64,000 nt of DNA from Lichenibacterium dinghuense (lineage in GTDB: Bacteria; Pseudomonadota; Alphaproteobacteria; Rhizobiales; Beijerinckiaceae): positions 4,103,501 through 4,167,500 of the forward strand of contig NZ_JAJLMN010000001.1 in NCBI RefSeq assembly GCF_021730615.1, read 5' to 3'. Under the pieces are notes generated by a model, which did not search any database, was not told where the DNA came from, and worked only from the letters and a program-made list of their open reading frames with translations. The position numbers and the translations under genes were made by a program. Each line of letters begins with the position of its first letter. Position 1 is the first letter of the stretch. Positions 53,588 to 62,467 of this stretch are shown piece after piece.

Positions 53588-55597
53588 TCAGACCGAGACC
53601 TGGGCGCCGAGCTCCACCACGCGGTCGGACGGGATCGAGAAGAAGTCCGTCGCGGTCGCGGCCTGCTTCGACAGGGCGATGAACAGGTGGTCCTGCCACT
53701 TCGGCATGAACGAGTGGTTGGACGCCTTGAGGGTGCGCCGCCCGAGGAAGAACGACGTCGTCATGATGTCGAACTTCAGCCCCGCCTTGCGCAGCGTCGC
53801 CAGCGCGGCCGGCATGCGCGGGATCTCCATGTAGCCGTAGGACAGCGTGATGGCCGTGAAGCTGTCGCTCATCGGCTCGATTCGGTAGCGGTTGCTCGGC
53901 GCCACGCGCGGCGCGTCCACCGTCTTCACCGACATGATCACGATGCGCTCGTGCAGCACCTTGTTGTGCTTGAGGTTGTGCATCAGCGACGAGGGCGCGA
54001 CTTCGGGGTCGCTGGTCAGGAAGATGGCGGTGCCGGGCACCCGCACGGGCTTGCTCTTCGCCAGCATGGCGATGAGGCCGCGCGTCGAGATCGAGTCGCG
54101 ATGGGTCTTCTGCGCCAGCAGCGCCGTGCCGCGCACCCAGGTCCACATCAGCAGCATCGAAGCCGAGGCCAGCAGCAGCGGCACCCAGCCGCCGTCCAGC
54201 ACCTTGGCGAAGTTGGCCAGCAGGAAGGCCACGTCGATCACGAGGAAGAAGCCGATGAAGGGCACGGCCCAGACCTTCGGCCAGTTCCACATCTTGGTGA
54301 CGACGAAATAGGCCAGCGATGTGGTCACCACCATCGTGCCCGTGACCGCGATCCCGTAGGCGTTGGCCAGCGCGTCCGACGACTTGAACAGGAACACCAG
54401 CAGCAGCACGCCCACCAGCATCATGCGGTTGGCGCGGGGCACGAAGATCTGCCCCTCCGTGGTCTCGGAGGTGTGCAGGATCTCCATGCGGGGCAGCAGC
54501 CCGAGCTGGATGGCCTGGCGGATCAGCGAGAAGGCGCCCGTGATGACGGCCTGGCTGGCGATCACGGTGGCGAGCGTCGACAGCACCACGAAGGGGATCA
54601 GCGCCCAGTTCGGCACCATCAGGTAGAAGGGGTCCTTCACGGCGGCGGGGTCGTGGATCACCAGGGCGCCCTGGCCGAGGTAGTTCAGCAGCAGCGCGGG
54701 CAGCACGAAGAGGAGCCAGGCCGTCTGGATCGGCTTGCGGCCGAAGTGGCCCATGTCGGCGTAGAGGGCCTCGGCGCCCGTGACGGCCAGGAACACGAGG
54801 CCGAGCGTGACGAAGCCCGTCGCGCCGTTGCCGAACAGGAAGCGGAGCCCGTGCCACGGGTTGAAGGCGGTGAGCACCACCGGCGCGTCGGCGATGTGGA
54901 TCACGCCGAGGAAGCCGATCAGCCCGAAGAACAGCACCATCACCGGGCCGAAGAAGGTCGCGACCTTCGCGGTGCCCGAGCGCTGCACCGAGAACAGGGC
55001 GATCAGGATCACCACCGTGATGGGCAGGATGTAGGGCACGAGGCTCGCCTGGGCGACGCCGAGCCCCTCCACGGCCGACAGCACCGAGATGGCCGGCGTG
55101 ATGATGGCGTCGCCCGAGAACAGCGCCGCGCCCATGACGCCGAGCAGGAACACCGCGCCGCCGCGGCGGCCGAGCGCGTGCTGGGCCAGCGCCATCAGCG
55201 ACAGCGTCCCGCCCTCGCCCTTGTTGTCGGCCCGCATCAGAAAAACGACGTATTTCGCCGTCACCGTGATCAGCAGGGCCCAGATCAGCAGCGAGATGAT
55301 CCCGATCACCTCGCTCTGCGGCACGGCCTCGGTGCCGTTGTGCTGCAGTGCGGTCTTCAGCGCGTAGAGCGGGCTCGTGCCGATGTCGCCGTAGACGACG
55401 CCGATGGAGCCCAACGTCAGCTTGGCGAAGCTGTCCTTGGCGTGGGAATGGGCCGAGGCCGCCGGAAAGGCCGCGGCGGGATCGGCCGCGACCCCGGTGG
55501 CGGGCGCCGAATCCGGCGCCGTCGCCGCGGCGGCCCTGTCGCCCGGGGGCGTGGTGGCGGAAGGCGACACCGCGCCGACTGTTTCCTGCGACATCAT
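53588..55597 (-). CDS. kup: Low-affinity potassium transporter Kup
   Basis: A 669-residue protein with about twelve membrane segments. The family signature LTLGSIGVVYGDIGTSPLYA follows an Ala-rich cytoplasmic N-terminus of about 55 residues, with FLTSDPEVAPSSLMHNL and FFLGRRTL in the C-terminal soluble domain. It carries out potassium/proton symport at the inner membrane. A 33-codon longer frame exists upstream, but the Met-Met pair at 55597 is a better start. Confidence 0.93.
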   Translation of the reverse strand: MMSQETVGAVSPSATTPPGDRAAAATAPDSAPATGVAADPAAAFPAASAHSHAKDSFAKLTLGSIGVVYGDIGTSPLYALKTALQHNGTEAVPQSEVIGIISLLIWALLITVTAKYVVFLMRADNKGEGGTLSLMALAQHALGRRGGAVFLLGVMGAALFSGDAIITPAISVLSAVEGLGVAQASLVPYILPITVVILIALFSVQRSGTAKVATFFGPVMVLFFGLIGFLGVIHIADAPVVLTAFNPWHGLRFLFGNGATGFVTLGLVFLAVTGAEALYADMGHFGRKPIQTAWLLFVLPALLLNYLGQGALVIHDPAAVKDPFYLMVPNWALIPFVVLSTLATVIASQAVITGAFSLIRQAIQLGLLPRMEILHTSETTEGQIFVPRANRMMLVGVLLLVFLFKSSDALANAYGIAVTGTMVVTTSLAYFVVTKMWNWPKVWAVPFIGFFLVIDVAFLLANFAKVLDGGWVPLLLASASMLLMWTWVRGTALLAQKTHRDSISTRGLIAMLAKSKPVRVPGTAIFLTSDPEVAPSSLMHNLKHNKVLHERIVIMSVKTVDAPRVAPSNRYRIEPMSDSFTAITLSYGYMEIPRMPAALATLRKAGLKFDIMTTSFFLGRRTLKASNHSFMPKWQDHLFIALSKQAATATDFFSIPSDRVVELGAQVSV

Positions 55598-55775
55598 CGT
55601 GCCTTCGACGGCGACCCGTTCCACGCCGCGGCAGGGGTGCCGGAGCGCCCTCCAGATAGCCCCGAATCCGGATGGGGAGAAGGGGGCCGCCAGCATGCCG
55701 CACGATGGCTGCCATGTTGCGATGCAACAAAGCGGGGGCTAAGTCCCCGGCCGTCCCTCCCTTTCGCGGCCCGCC

Positions 55776-58268
55776 ATGACCCGCCTGCCCATCGACGACG
55801 CCCTGCCGGAGCTGCTGGCCACCCTGCGCGGGCGGCCATCCGCCGTGCTGGTGGCGCCGCCCGGCGCCGGCAAGACGACGCGGGTGCCGATCGCTCTGCT
55901 CGATGAGCCCTGGACGGCGGGCGGCCGCATCCTGCTGCTGGAGCCGCGGCGCCTCGCCGCCCGCGCCGCGGCCGAGCGCATGTCGGCGACGCTCGGCGAC
56001 GCCATCGGCGGCACGGTCGGCGTGCGGGCGCGGTTCGACACGGCGGTGTCGGCCCGCACCCGGATCGAGGTCGTCACCGAGGGCGTGTTCACCCGCGCCG
56101 TGCTGGACGACCCCGAACTCGGCGGCGTCGCCGCGGTGATCTTCGACGAATACCACGAGCGCTCGCTCGACGCCGACGCCGGCCTCGCCCTGGCGCTCGA
56201 CGTGCAGGGCGCGCTCCGGCCCGACCTGCGCGTGCTCGTCATGTCGGCGACGCTGGACGGCGCCCGCGTGGCGGGCCTGCTCGGCGACCCCGCATCGGGC
56301 GGCGCGCCGGTGGTCGAATCGCGGGGCCGCGCCTTCCCGGTCGAGACGCGCTACATGCCGCGCGGGCCCGACGAGCGGATCGAGGAGGCGGTGGCCGAGG
56401 CGGTGGTGCGCGCGCTGCTCTCCGAGCCCGGCTCGGTGCTGGCCTTCCTGCCCGGCCAGGGCGAGATCGCCCGCACGGCCGCGATCCTCGCCGGAAGACT
56501 CCGGCCCGGCGAGGCGGAGGTCGCTCCGCTCTACGGCGCGCTCGACCGCGCCGCACAGGACCGCGCCGTGCGGCCCTCGCCGGCCGGGGCCCGCAAGGTG
56601 GTGCTGGCGACCTCCATCGCCGAGTCGTCGCTCACCATCGAGGGCATCCGGGTCGTGGTGGATTCCGGCCTCGCCCGCGTGCCGCGCTTCGAGCCCGACC
56701 TCGGGCTGACGCGGCTCGAGACCGTGCGGGTGTCGCGCGCCTCGGCCGACCAGCGCCGCGGCCGCGCCGGCCGCACGGAGCCGGGCACCTGCTATCGCCT
56801 GTGGGCCGAGGCGGCCGACGGCGCGCTGCCGCCCTTCGCCCGGCCCGAGATGCTCGACGCGGACCTTTCCGGGCTCGTGCTCGACCTCGCGACCTTCGGC
56901 GTCGCCGAGCCCGCGACCCTGCGCTGGCTCGACCCGCCGCCCGCGCCCGCCGTGGCGGAGGCGAGAAAGCTCCTCGCGGGCATCGGCGCGCTCGACGGCG
57001 GCGGCGTGACCGCGGAAGGGCGGGGCATCGCCCGCATCGCCGCGCCGCCGCGCATCGCCCGCATGGTGGTCGAGGCGGCGCGGCGGGGCGCGGCCGGGCT
57101 CGGCGGCGAGGTGGCGGCGATGCTGGTCGAGCGCGGCCTCGGCGGCGCCGGCGCCGACCTCGCCGAGCGGCTGGAGCGCTGGCGGCGCGACCGCTCGTCG
57201 AAAGCCGAGAACGCCCGCGGCCTCGCGCGCACGTTCTCCAAGGCCGGCCGCGCCGCGGCGGGGGAGGCGAGGGACGAGGGCGCGCTGTCGCCCGGCATCG
57301 TGTTGGCGCTGGCCTTCCCGGACCGCATCGCCAAGGCGCGCGGCAGGCTGGGCGAGTTCCTGCTCGCCAACGGCCGCGCCGCCGCGGTCGAGCCGCAGGA
57401 CCCTCTGGCGCGCGCGCCCTTCCTCGCGGTCGGCGAGATCACCGGCCGCGCGTCGAGCACGCGCATCCTGCTCGCCGCGGCGCTCGACGCGGGCGAGGTC
57501 GAATCGGCGGCCGGCGCAGCCGTCACCACCGCGGACGAACTCTCCTTCGACCCCGCCCGCGCGGCGCTCTCCGCCCGCCGCGCGACGCGGCTCGGCGCCA
57601 TCCTGCTCGGCGAGAGCAACCTGCCGGTGCCGGGCGACGAGGCCGCGGCCCTCGTGCTGGCCGAGGGGATCGCGCGGCTCGGCGTCGAGCGGCTGCCCTG
57701 GTCGAAGGCGCTCGGCCAGTGGCGCGACCGCGTCGCCTTCCTGCGCGCCGCCGCCCTGCAGACCGGCGACGGCGAGCCCTGGCCCGACCTGTCGGACGCG
57801 GCGCTGCGCGAGGCGGCGGCGGACTGGCTCGCGCCCTTCCTGCTCGGCAAGGCGTCGCTGCGGGAGGTCGGCGCCGACGACCTCGGCCAGGCGCTCGACG
57901 CCCTGCTCGACCGCGCGCTGCACCGGCGGCTCGACGCCGAGGCGCCGACGCATTTCGAGGCGCCGACTGGCTCGCGCCTGCCCGTCGACTACGCGGCCGA
58001 GGGCGGGCCGGCGATCGCGGTGCGGGTGCAGGAGCTGTTCGGCCTGTCGCGCCATCCGGCGCTGGCCGGCGGGCGCGTGCCGCTGGTGCTGGAATTGCTG
58101 TCGCCGGCGCACCGGCCGATCCAGATCACCCGCGACCTGCCGGGCTTCTGGCGCGGCTCCTGGGCCGCCGTGCGGAGCGAGATGCGCGGCCGCTACCCCC
58201 GCCACCCCTGGCCCGAGGACCCCGCCGCGGCGGCACCGACGATGCGGGCGAAGCCGCGGGGGACGTGA
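55776..58268 (+). CDS. hrpB: ATP-dependent helicase HrpB
   Basis: An 830-residue DEAH-type helicase: Walker A APPGAGKTTRVP (about 28-39), LLEPRRLAARAAAERM, FDEYH in the place of the DEAH box, VMSATLDG, and the RecA2 motif DQRRGRAGRTEPGTCYRLW. The C-terminal HrpB-specific domain ends with GFWRGSWAAVRSEMRGRYPR. Its cellular role is not well defined. It is transcribed divergently from kup. Confidence 0.95.
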   Translation: MTRLPIDDALPELLATLRGRPSAVLVAPPGAGKTTRVPIALLDEPWTAGGRILLLEPRRLAARAAAERMSATLGDAIGGTVGVRARFDTAVSARTRIEVVTEGVFTRAVLDDPELGGVAAVIFDEYHERSLDADAGLALALDVQGALRPDLRVLVMSATLDGARVAGLLGDPASGGAPVVESRGRAFPVETRYMPRGPDERIEEAVAEAVVRALLSEPGSVLAFLPGQGEIARTAAILAGRLRPGEAEVAPLYGALDRAAQDRAVRPSPAGARKVVLATSIAESSLTIEGIRVVVDSGLARVPRFEPDLGLTRLETVRVSRASADQRRGRAGRTEPGTCYRLWAEAADGALPPFARPEMLDADLSGLVLDLATFGVAEPATLRWLDPPPAPAVAEARKLLAGIGALDGGGVTAEGRGIARIAAPPRIARMVVEAARRGAAGLGGEVAAMLVERGLGGAGADLAERLERWRRDRSSKAENARGLARTFSKAGRAAAGEARDEGALSPGIVLALAFPDRIAKARGRLGEFLLANGRAAAVEPQDPLARAPFLAVGEITGRASSTRILLAAALDAGEVESAAGAAVTTADELSFDPARAALSARRATRLGAILLGESNLPVPGDEAAALVLAEGIARLGVERLPWSKALGQWRDRVAFLRAAALQTGDGEPWPDLSDAALREAAADWLAPFLLGKASLREVGADDLGQALDALLDRALHRRLDAEAPTHFEAPTGSRLPVDYAAEGGPAIAVRVQELFGLSRHPALAGGRVPLVLELLSPAHRPIQITRDLPGFWRGSWAAVRSEMRGRYPRHPWPEDPAAAAPTMRAKPRGT

Positions 58269-58295
58269 GTCGCGTCTCTCGAGCGGCATCCGGCC

Positions 58296-58580
58296 TCAGG
58301 CCAGCCATCCCCAGGCGACGCGCCTCCTCGCCCCGCCCTCGCCGAAGCCCCGCACGAAGGCGGTGCACAGGGCGGCTCCGCCGGCCGCGGCGAGCGCCAT
58401 GTACCAGGCGTCGGGGTAGCCCCACGTCAGGTGCGGGCTGTCGCCGGCGACCAGGGTGGGGAACACCAGCACGGCCGCGGCGGCGATCAGGGCCGCGTCG
58501 CCGACGCGCAGCCCGCGCCGGGGACGCGCTCCTGGCCGTGCCGAAGCCGCTCGAGGTCCCGCCGCATGGTCGAGGTCCAT
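58296..58580 (-). CDS. Small two-span membrane protein of unknown function
   Basis: A 94-residue protein with an Arg/Ala-rich N-terminus and two hydrophobic segments (VGDAALIAAAAVLVFPTLVA; AWYMALAAAGGAALCTAFV). ATG 58580 has GGAGG eight bases upstream. No family is recognised. It lies just downstream of the RND operon on the same strand. Confidence 0.55.
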   Translation of the reverse strand: MDLDHAAGPRAASARPGARPRRGLRVGDAALIAAAAVLVFPTLVAGDSPHLTWGYPDAWYMALAAAGGAALCTAFVRGFGEGGARRRVAWGWLA

Positions 58581-58674
58581 CCCCGTCGCCTCCGGGCAGG
58601 CTGGCGTCGAGCGCGCGCGAAAACAATTCGGGATGATTTCGGCTGGGGCCGGAGCGGTCCGGCCGGCGCCGGCC

Positions 58675-61600
58675 TCACTCCGCCGGCATGGGCTTGAAGC
58701 CCTGCCGCCGGCGGAACGGCCAGCGCACCCGCTGCAGGCGGGCCATGCCGAGGTAGATGATGGGCGTCGTGTAGAGCGTCAGGGCCTGGCTGAGGATCAG
58801 CCCGCCCATGATCGTGACGCCGAGCGGCCGGCGCAGCTCGGCGCCGACGCCCTCGCCGAAGGCGATCGGCATCGCGCCGAAGAGCGCCGCCAGCGTGGTC
58901 ATCAGGATGGGACGGAAGCGCTCGATGCAGGCCGCCGTGATGGCGTCGCGCGGGCTCAGCCCCCCGTCGCGCTCGGCGTGGATCGCGAAGTCGACCAGCA
59001 TGATGCCGTTCTTCTTCACGATGCCGATGAGCAGGATGATGCCGATGAAGGCGATCACCGTCAGCTCCATGTCGACGAGCCTGAGCGCCAGCAGCGCGCC
59101 GAGGCCCGCCGAGGGCAGGGTGGACAGGATGGTCAGCGGGTGGGTGAGGCTCTCGTAGAGCACGCCGAGGATGATGTAGATCGACAGCAGCGCCGCGAGC
59201 AGCAGCAGGCCCTGGCCGCCCGCGCCCTGCTGGAACACCAGCGCGTCGCCGGCGAACTCGGCGTGGAGCCCGTCCGGCAGGTGCATCTCGGCCACGGCCT
59301 GGCGGATCTCGTCGCTGGTGGCCTCGAGGCTCGCGCCGTCCTTGAGGTTGTAGCTCAGCGTCACGGACGGGAAGGGCCCCTGGTGATTGACCACCAGGGC
59401 GGCGTTGCGGCGCTTGATCGTGGCGAAGGCCGACAGCGGCACCTGCGCGCCGCCGCGGCCCGGCACGTAGATGCGGGTGAGGTCGGAGGGGTCGCGCTGG
59501 TCCTGCGGCGCCACCTCCAGCACCACGCGGTACTGGTTGCGCTGCGTGTAGATGGTGGACACCTGCCGCTCGCCGAAGGCGTCGCCGAGCGCGTCGTCGA
59601 TCGACTGGATCGACACGCCGAGCCGCGACGCCGCCGGCCGGTCGATCACCACCTCGGCCTCGAGGCCGCCCTGCTCGCGGTCCGTCGACATGTCGACGAC
59701 GCCGGGCACCTTGCGCAGCCGCTCCAGCACGCGCGGCTGCCACTCCTGCAGCTCGTCGAGGTCGGAGTCGGACAGGGTGAACTGGTAGGAGCCCTTGCCG
59801 CTGCGCCCGCCGGCCCTCAGGTCCTGGATCGGGATCATGAAGAGGCGGATGCCCGGCGTGTGTTCCAGCTTTCCGCGCAGGCGGTCGATCACCTTGGCGG
59901 CGGTGGGGCGCTGGCCTTCGGGCTTGAGCCCGATGAACAGCGAGCCCGAGTTCACCCCCCCGCCGCCCCCGATGAAGGAGCCGACGCCGTCCACGGCCGG
60001 GTCCTTGAGGATCACGTCGGCGAGGCCCTGCTGAAGCGTCGCCATGGCGGGGAACGACACGTCGGCGGCGGCCTCCGTCATGCCCATGATGAGGCCGGTG
60101 TCGTCCTCCGGAACGAAGCCCTTGGGGGTCGTCTTGAACAGCTCGACGGTGAGGCCGATCGTCAGCAGCATCACTAGCACCATCACCCAGGGGTGGCGCA
60201 GAGCGAGGCGCAGCGAGCGGGCGTAGCCGCCGACCAGGCGGGCGAGGCCGCCCTCGACGATCCGGTCGAACAGGTTCGGCGCGCGCTCGTCGTGGGCGCG
60301 CATGAAATGGGCGCAGACCATCGGCGTCAGCGTCAGCGACACGAGGGTCGACACCACGACCGCGAAGGTGAGGGTGAGCGAGAACTCGCGGAAGAAGGCG
60401 CCGATGATGCCGCCCATGAAGACCAGCGGCACGAAGGCGGCCACGAGCGACAGCGAGATCGACACCACCGTGAAGCCGATCTGCTTCGAGCCGAGCAGCG
60501 CCGCCGCGACGGGCTTCAGGCCCCGCTCGATGTTGCGCGACACGTTCTCGATCATCACGATGGCGTCGTCGACCACGAAGCCGACCGAGATGGTGATGGC
60601 CATCAGGCTGAGGTTGTCGAGCGAGAAGCCCGCCACCCACATGCAGGCCACCGTTCCCGCGAGGGAGAGCGGCACCGCGACGCCGGCCGCCAGCGTGGGC
60701 GTCGCGCGGCGCAGGAAGGCGAAGACGACGCCCATCACCAGCGCGATGGTGATGAGCAGCGTGACCTGGATGTCGTTCACCGCGGCGCGGATCGTGACCG
60801 TGCGGTCGGTGAAGATCGAGATGTCGACGCCGGCCGGCACCCAGCGGCGCAGCTCGGGCAGCAGCGCCTTCACGCGGTCCACCGTGTCGATGACGTTGGC
60901 GCGTGGCTGCTTGGTGACGATGAGCAGCACGGAGGGGCGCTTGTTGTACCAGCCCGCGGCGCGCCGGCTCTTGTTGCCGCGCTCGACCGTCGCGACGTCG
61001 CCGAGCTTCACCACCGTGCCGTCGCCGCTCTTCACCACGATGCCGGCGAAGTCCTCGGGCGTCGACAGGCGGTCCGAGGTCGCGAGGGTTTCGGTGAGGT
61101 CCGGCCCGTCGAAGGAGCCGATCGCCTGGCCGACGTTCGCGTTGCCGATGGCGGTGCGGATCGCGTCGACCGACAGGCCCATGGCGGCGAGCCGCTGCGG
61201 GTCGATCCGCACCCGGATGGCCGGCTGGGCGGCGCCGTTCACCGTGACCTCGGCGACGCCGTCGACCTGGCTGATCTTCTGCGCGATGACGGTGTCGGCC
61301 GCGTCGTAGAGGGCCGTGACGGGCAGCGTCTTCGAGGTCAGGGCCAGGATGATGACCGGAAAGGCGGCGGAATTGGCCTTGCGGTAGGTCGGCAGGGCCG
61401 GCAGGTCGCCGGGCAGGTCCGTCACCGCGGCGTTGAGGGCCGCCTGCACGTCGCGCGCCGCGTCGTCGACGTTGCGGCTGAGGTCGAACTGGAGCTGGAT
61501 CGAGGACGAGCCGAGCGAGGAGTTCGACGTCATCTCGTTCACGCCGGCGATCTCGCCGAGTCGCCGCTCCAGCGGCGCCGCGACGGTGGCGGCAATGATG

Positions 61601-61770
61601 GCGGGGTCGGCGCCGGGCCGCGCCGCGCCGACCCGGATGGCCGGGAAGTCGACCGCCGGCAGGCTCGCCACGGGGAGCTGAAAGTACGCGACCGCGCCGA
61701 CCAGGAACAGGCCGATCGACAGCAACGCCGTGCCGATGGGCCGGCGGATGAAGGGCGCGGAGATGTTCAC
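58675..61770 (-). CDS. RND efflux pump inner-membrane subunit (MdtC/MuxC-like)
   Basis: A 1031-residue RND permease: two repeats of one plus five membrane helices with large periplasmic loops. Marks are NISAPFIRRPIGTALLSIGL at the start, ISVGFVVDDAIVMIENVSRN with the proton-relay aspartates, and IGIILLIGIVKKNGIMLVDF in the second half. The start is GTG 61770, overlapping the VapC stop (GTGA); a start farther upstream would add non-conserved residues. It pairs with the other RND gene at 62468 as in MdtBC-type heteromeric pumps. The adaptor and outer-membrane genes are not in the window. Confidence 0.93.
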   Translation of the reverse strand: MNISAPFIRRPIGTALLSIGLFLVGAVAYFQLPVASLPAVDFPAIRVGAARPGADPAIIAATVAAPLERRLGEIAGVNEMTSNSSLGSSSIQLQFDLSRNVDDAARDVQAALNAAVTDLPGDLPALPTYRKANSAAFPVIILALTSKTLPVTALYDAADTVIAQKISQVDGVAEVTVNGAAQPAIRVRIDPQRLAAMGLSVDAIRTAIGNANVGQAIGSFDGPDLTETLATSDRLSTPEDFAGIVVKSGDGTVVKLGDVATVERGNKSRRAAGWYNKRPSVLLIVTKQPRANVIDTVDRVKALLPELRRWVPAGVDISIFTDRTVTIRAAVNDIQVTLLITIALVMGVVFAFLRRATPTLAAGVAVPLSLAGTVACMWVAGFSLDNLSLMAITISVGFVVDDAIVMIENVSRNIERGLKPVAAALLGSKQIGFTVVSISLSLVAAFVPLVFMGGIIGAFFREFSLTLTFAVVVSTLVSLTLTPMVCAHFMRAHDERAPNLFDRIVEGGLARLVGGYARSLRLALRHPWVMVLVMLLTIGLTVELFKTTPKGFVPEDDTGLIMGMTEAAADVSFPAMATLQQGLADVILKDPAVDGVGSFIGGGGGVNSGSLFIGLKPEGQRPTAAKVIDRLRGKLEHTPGIRLFMIPIQDLRAGGRSGKGSYQFTLSDSDLDELQEWQPRVLERLRKVPGVVDMSTDREQGGLEAEVVIDRPAASRLGVSIQSIDDALGDAFGERQVSTIYTQRNQYRVVLEVAPQDQRDPSDLTRIYVPGRGGAQVPLSAFATIKRRNAALVVNHQGPFPSVTLSYNLKDGASLEATSDEIRQAVAEMHLPDGLHAEFAGDALVFQQGAGGQGLLLLAALLSIYIILGVLYESLTHPLTILSTLPSAGLGALLALRLVDMELTVIAFIGIILLIGIVKKNGIMLVDFAIHAERDGGLSPRDAITAACIERFRPILMTTLAALFGAMPIAFGEGVGAELRRPLGVTIMGGLILSQALTLYTTPIIYLGMARLQRVRWPFRRRQGFKPMPAE

Positions 61771-62177
61771 GGCGCGAGGGGGCCGAGGAGCGGCACGCCG
61801 CACGTGCGCGCGGCGGCGCCGAGGGCACGGTCCAGCGTGGCGAGGGGCAGACCGGTCGCTTGAGCCAGCGCGAGATAGGCGGCGTCGTATGGTGTTAGGC
61901 GGTGGGCGCGAGCGAGAAGCAGCACTTCCGCGTCGTTCCCCGGCCCACGATCATCTATGGCGATCTGCGAGAAGCGCCCAAGCAGCACTTCCGCGTCGCC
62001 CACCGGAAGGCGTTTTCTCCGCTCGGACAGCAGCAGGATGCTGCGAACCTCATGGCGCAAGATCGACGGCGCGATGCCCGCGGTGCCGTCCAAGGCGTCC
62101 AGCACGGCGTCCGTTGCTTCGGTCTTCTCATCGGGCAGGAGCCACGCGGCGACCATCGAAGCATCGACGACGATCAA
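61767..62177 (-). CDS. vapC: PIN-domain ribonuclease toxin (VapC-like)
   Basis: A 136-residue PIN protein with the acidic residues D5 (VVDAS), E43 (RHEVRS), D98 (TPYDAAYLALAQ) and D116 (ATLDRAL). These chelate metal for RNA cleavage. The start is TTG at 62177, overlapping the antitoxin stop; the next Met, at residue 8, would remove D5. A 19-base direct repeat (61917-61935 and 61980-61998) within the gene encodes two copies of DAEVLL 21 residues apart. Its stop overlaps the start of the pump gene, so toxin and pump are translationally coupled. Confidence 0.88.
   Translation of the reverse strand: MIVVDASMVAAWLLPDEKTEATDAVLDALDGTAGIAPSILRHEVRSILLLSERRKRLPVGDAEVLLGRFSQIAIDDRGPGNDAEVLLLARAHRLTPYDAAYLALAQATGLPLATLDRALGAAARTCGVPLLGPLAP
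61917..61998. repeat. 19-bp direct repeat inside vapC, 63-bp offset
   Basis: AAGCAGCACTTCCGCGTCG occurs at 61917-61935 and again at 61980-61998. The offset of 63 bases keeps the reading frame and repeats the residues DAEVLL. Confidence 0.7.
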
Positions 62178-62419
62178 TATCGGCGTCCTTCGTCTCGCCG
62201 CGCCAGAATCTCTTCGGCTGTCGTCGGCGGGATGCCTTTTCGGATCTCTTTGATCGCGTCGATGGCCTCTCGCGTCGTCGATCTCGGCGGCGCTTCGCCT
62301 TTGACAGTCGCAACGAGCACCTCGCCCCGCGCGATGACGACGTCTCGTCCAGCCTCGGCCTCCGCCACGATCTCAGACCAGCGCGCGGCCCCCTCCGCGA
62401 CATCCACCCTCAGCGTCAT
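62174..62419 (-). CDS. Phd/YefM-type antitoxin
   Basis: An 81-residue protein with the Phd/YefM fold pattern: RVDVAEGAARWSEIVAEAEA, then GRDVVIARGEVLVATVKG. The C-terminal tail, rich in charged residues, would bind the toxin. ATG 62419 follows AGGAGGGTGGG, a strong ribosome site; a longer start at 62449 is less likely. Its stop overlaps the toxin start. The DNA-binding N-terminus usually represses its own promoter, which would lie within or after the upstream pump gene. Confidence 0.85.
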   Translation of the reverse strand: MTLRVDVAEGAARWSEIVAEAEAGRDVVIARGEVLVATVKGEAPPRSTTREAIDAIKEIRKGIPPTTAEEILARRDEGRRY

Positions 62420-62467
62420 CCCACCCTCCTGGGTTGAACCCGTCATCATGCGCCGGCGCAGGCGGCG

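Noticed and set aside
53502-58289. A 1595-codon minus-strand open frame across hrpB and part of kup
   Set aside because: Antisense to hrpB for most of its length and overlapping kup in another frame; composition is Arg/Gly/His-rich noise typical of very GC-rich DNA.
58487-61828. Long minus-strand open frame overlapping the RND pump gene
   Set aside because: Shadow of the true pump frame; Arg/Pro/His-rich without membrane segments.
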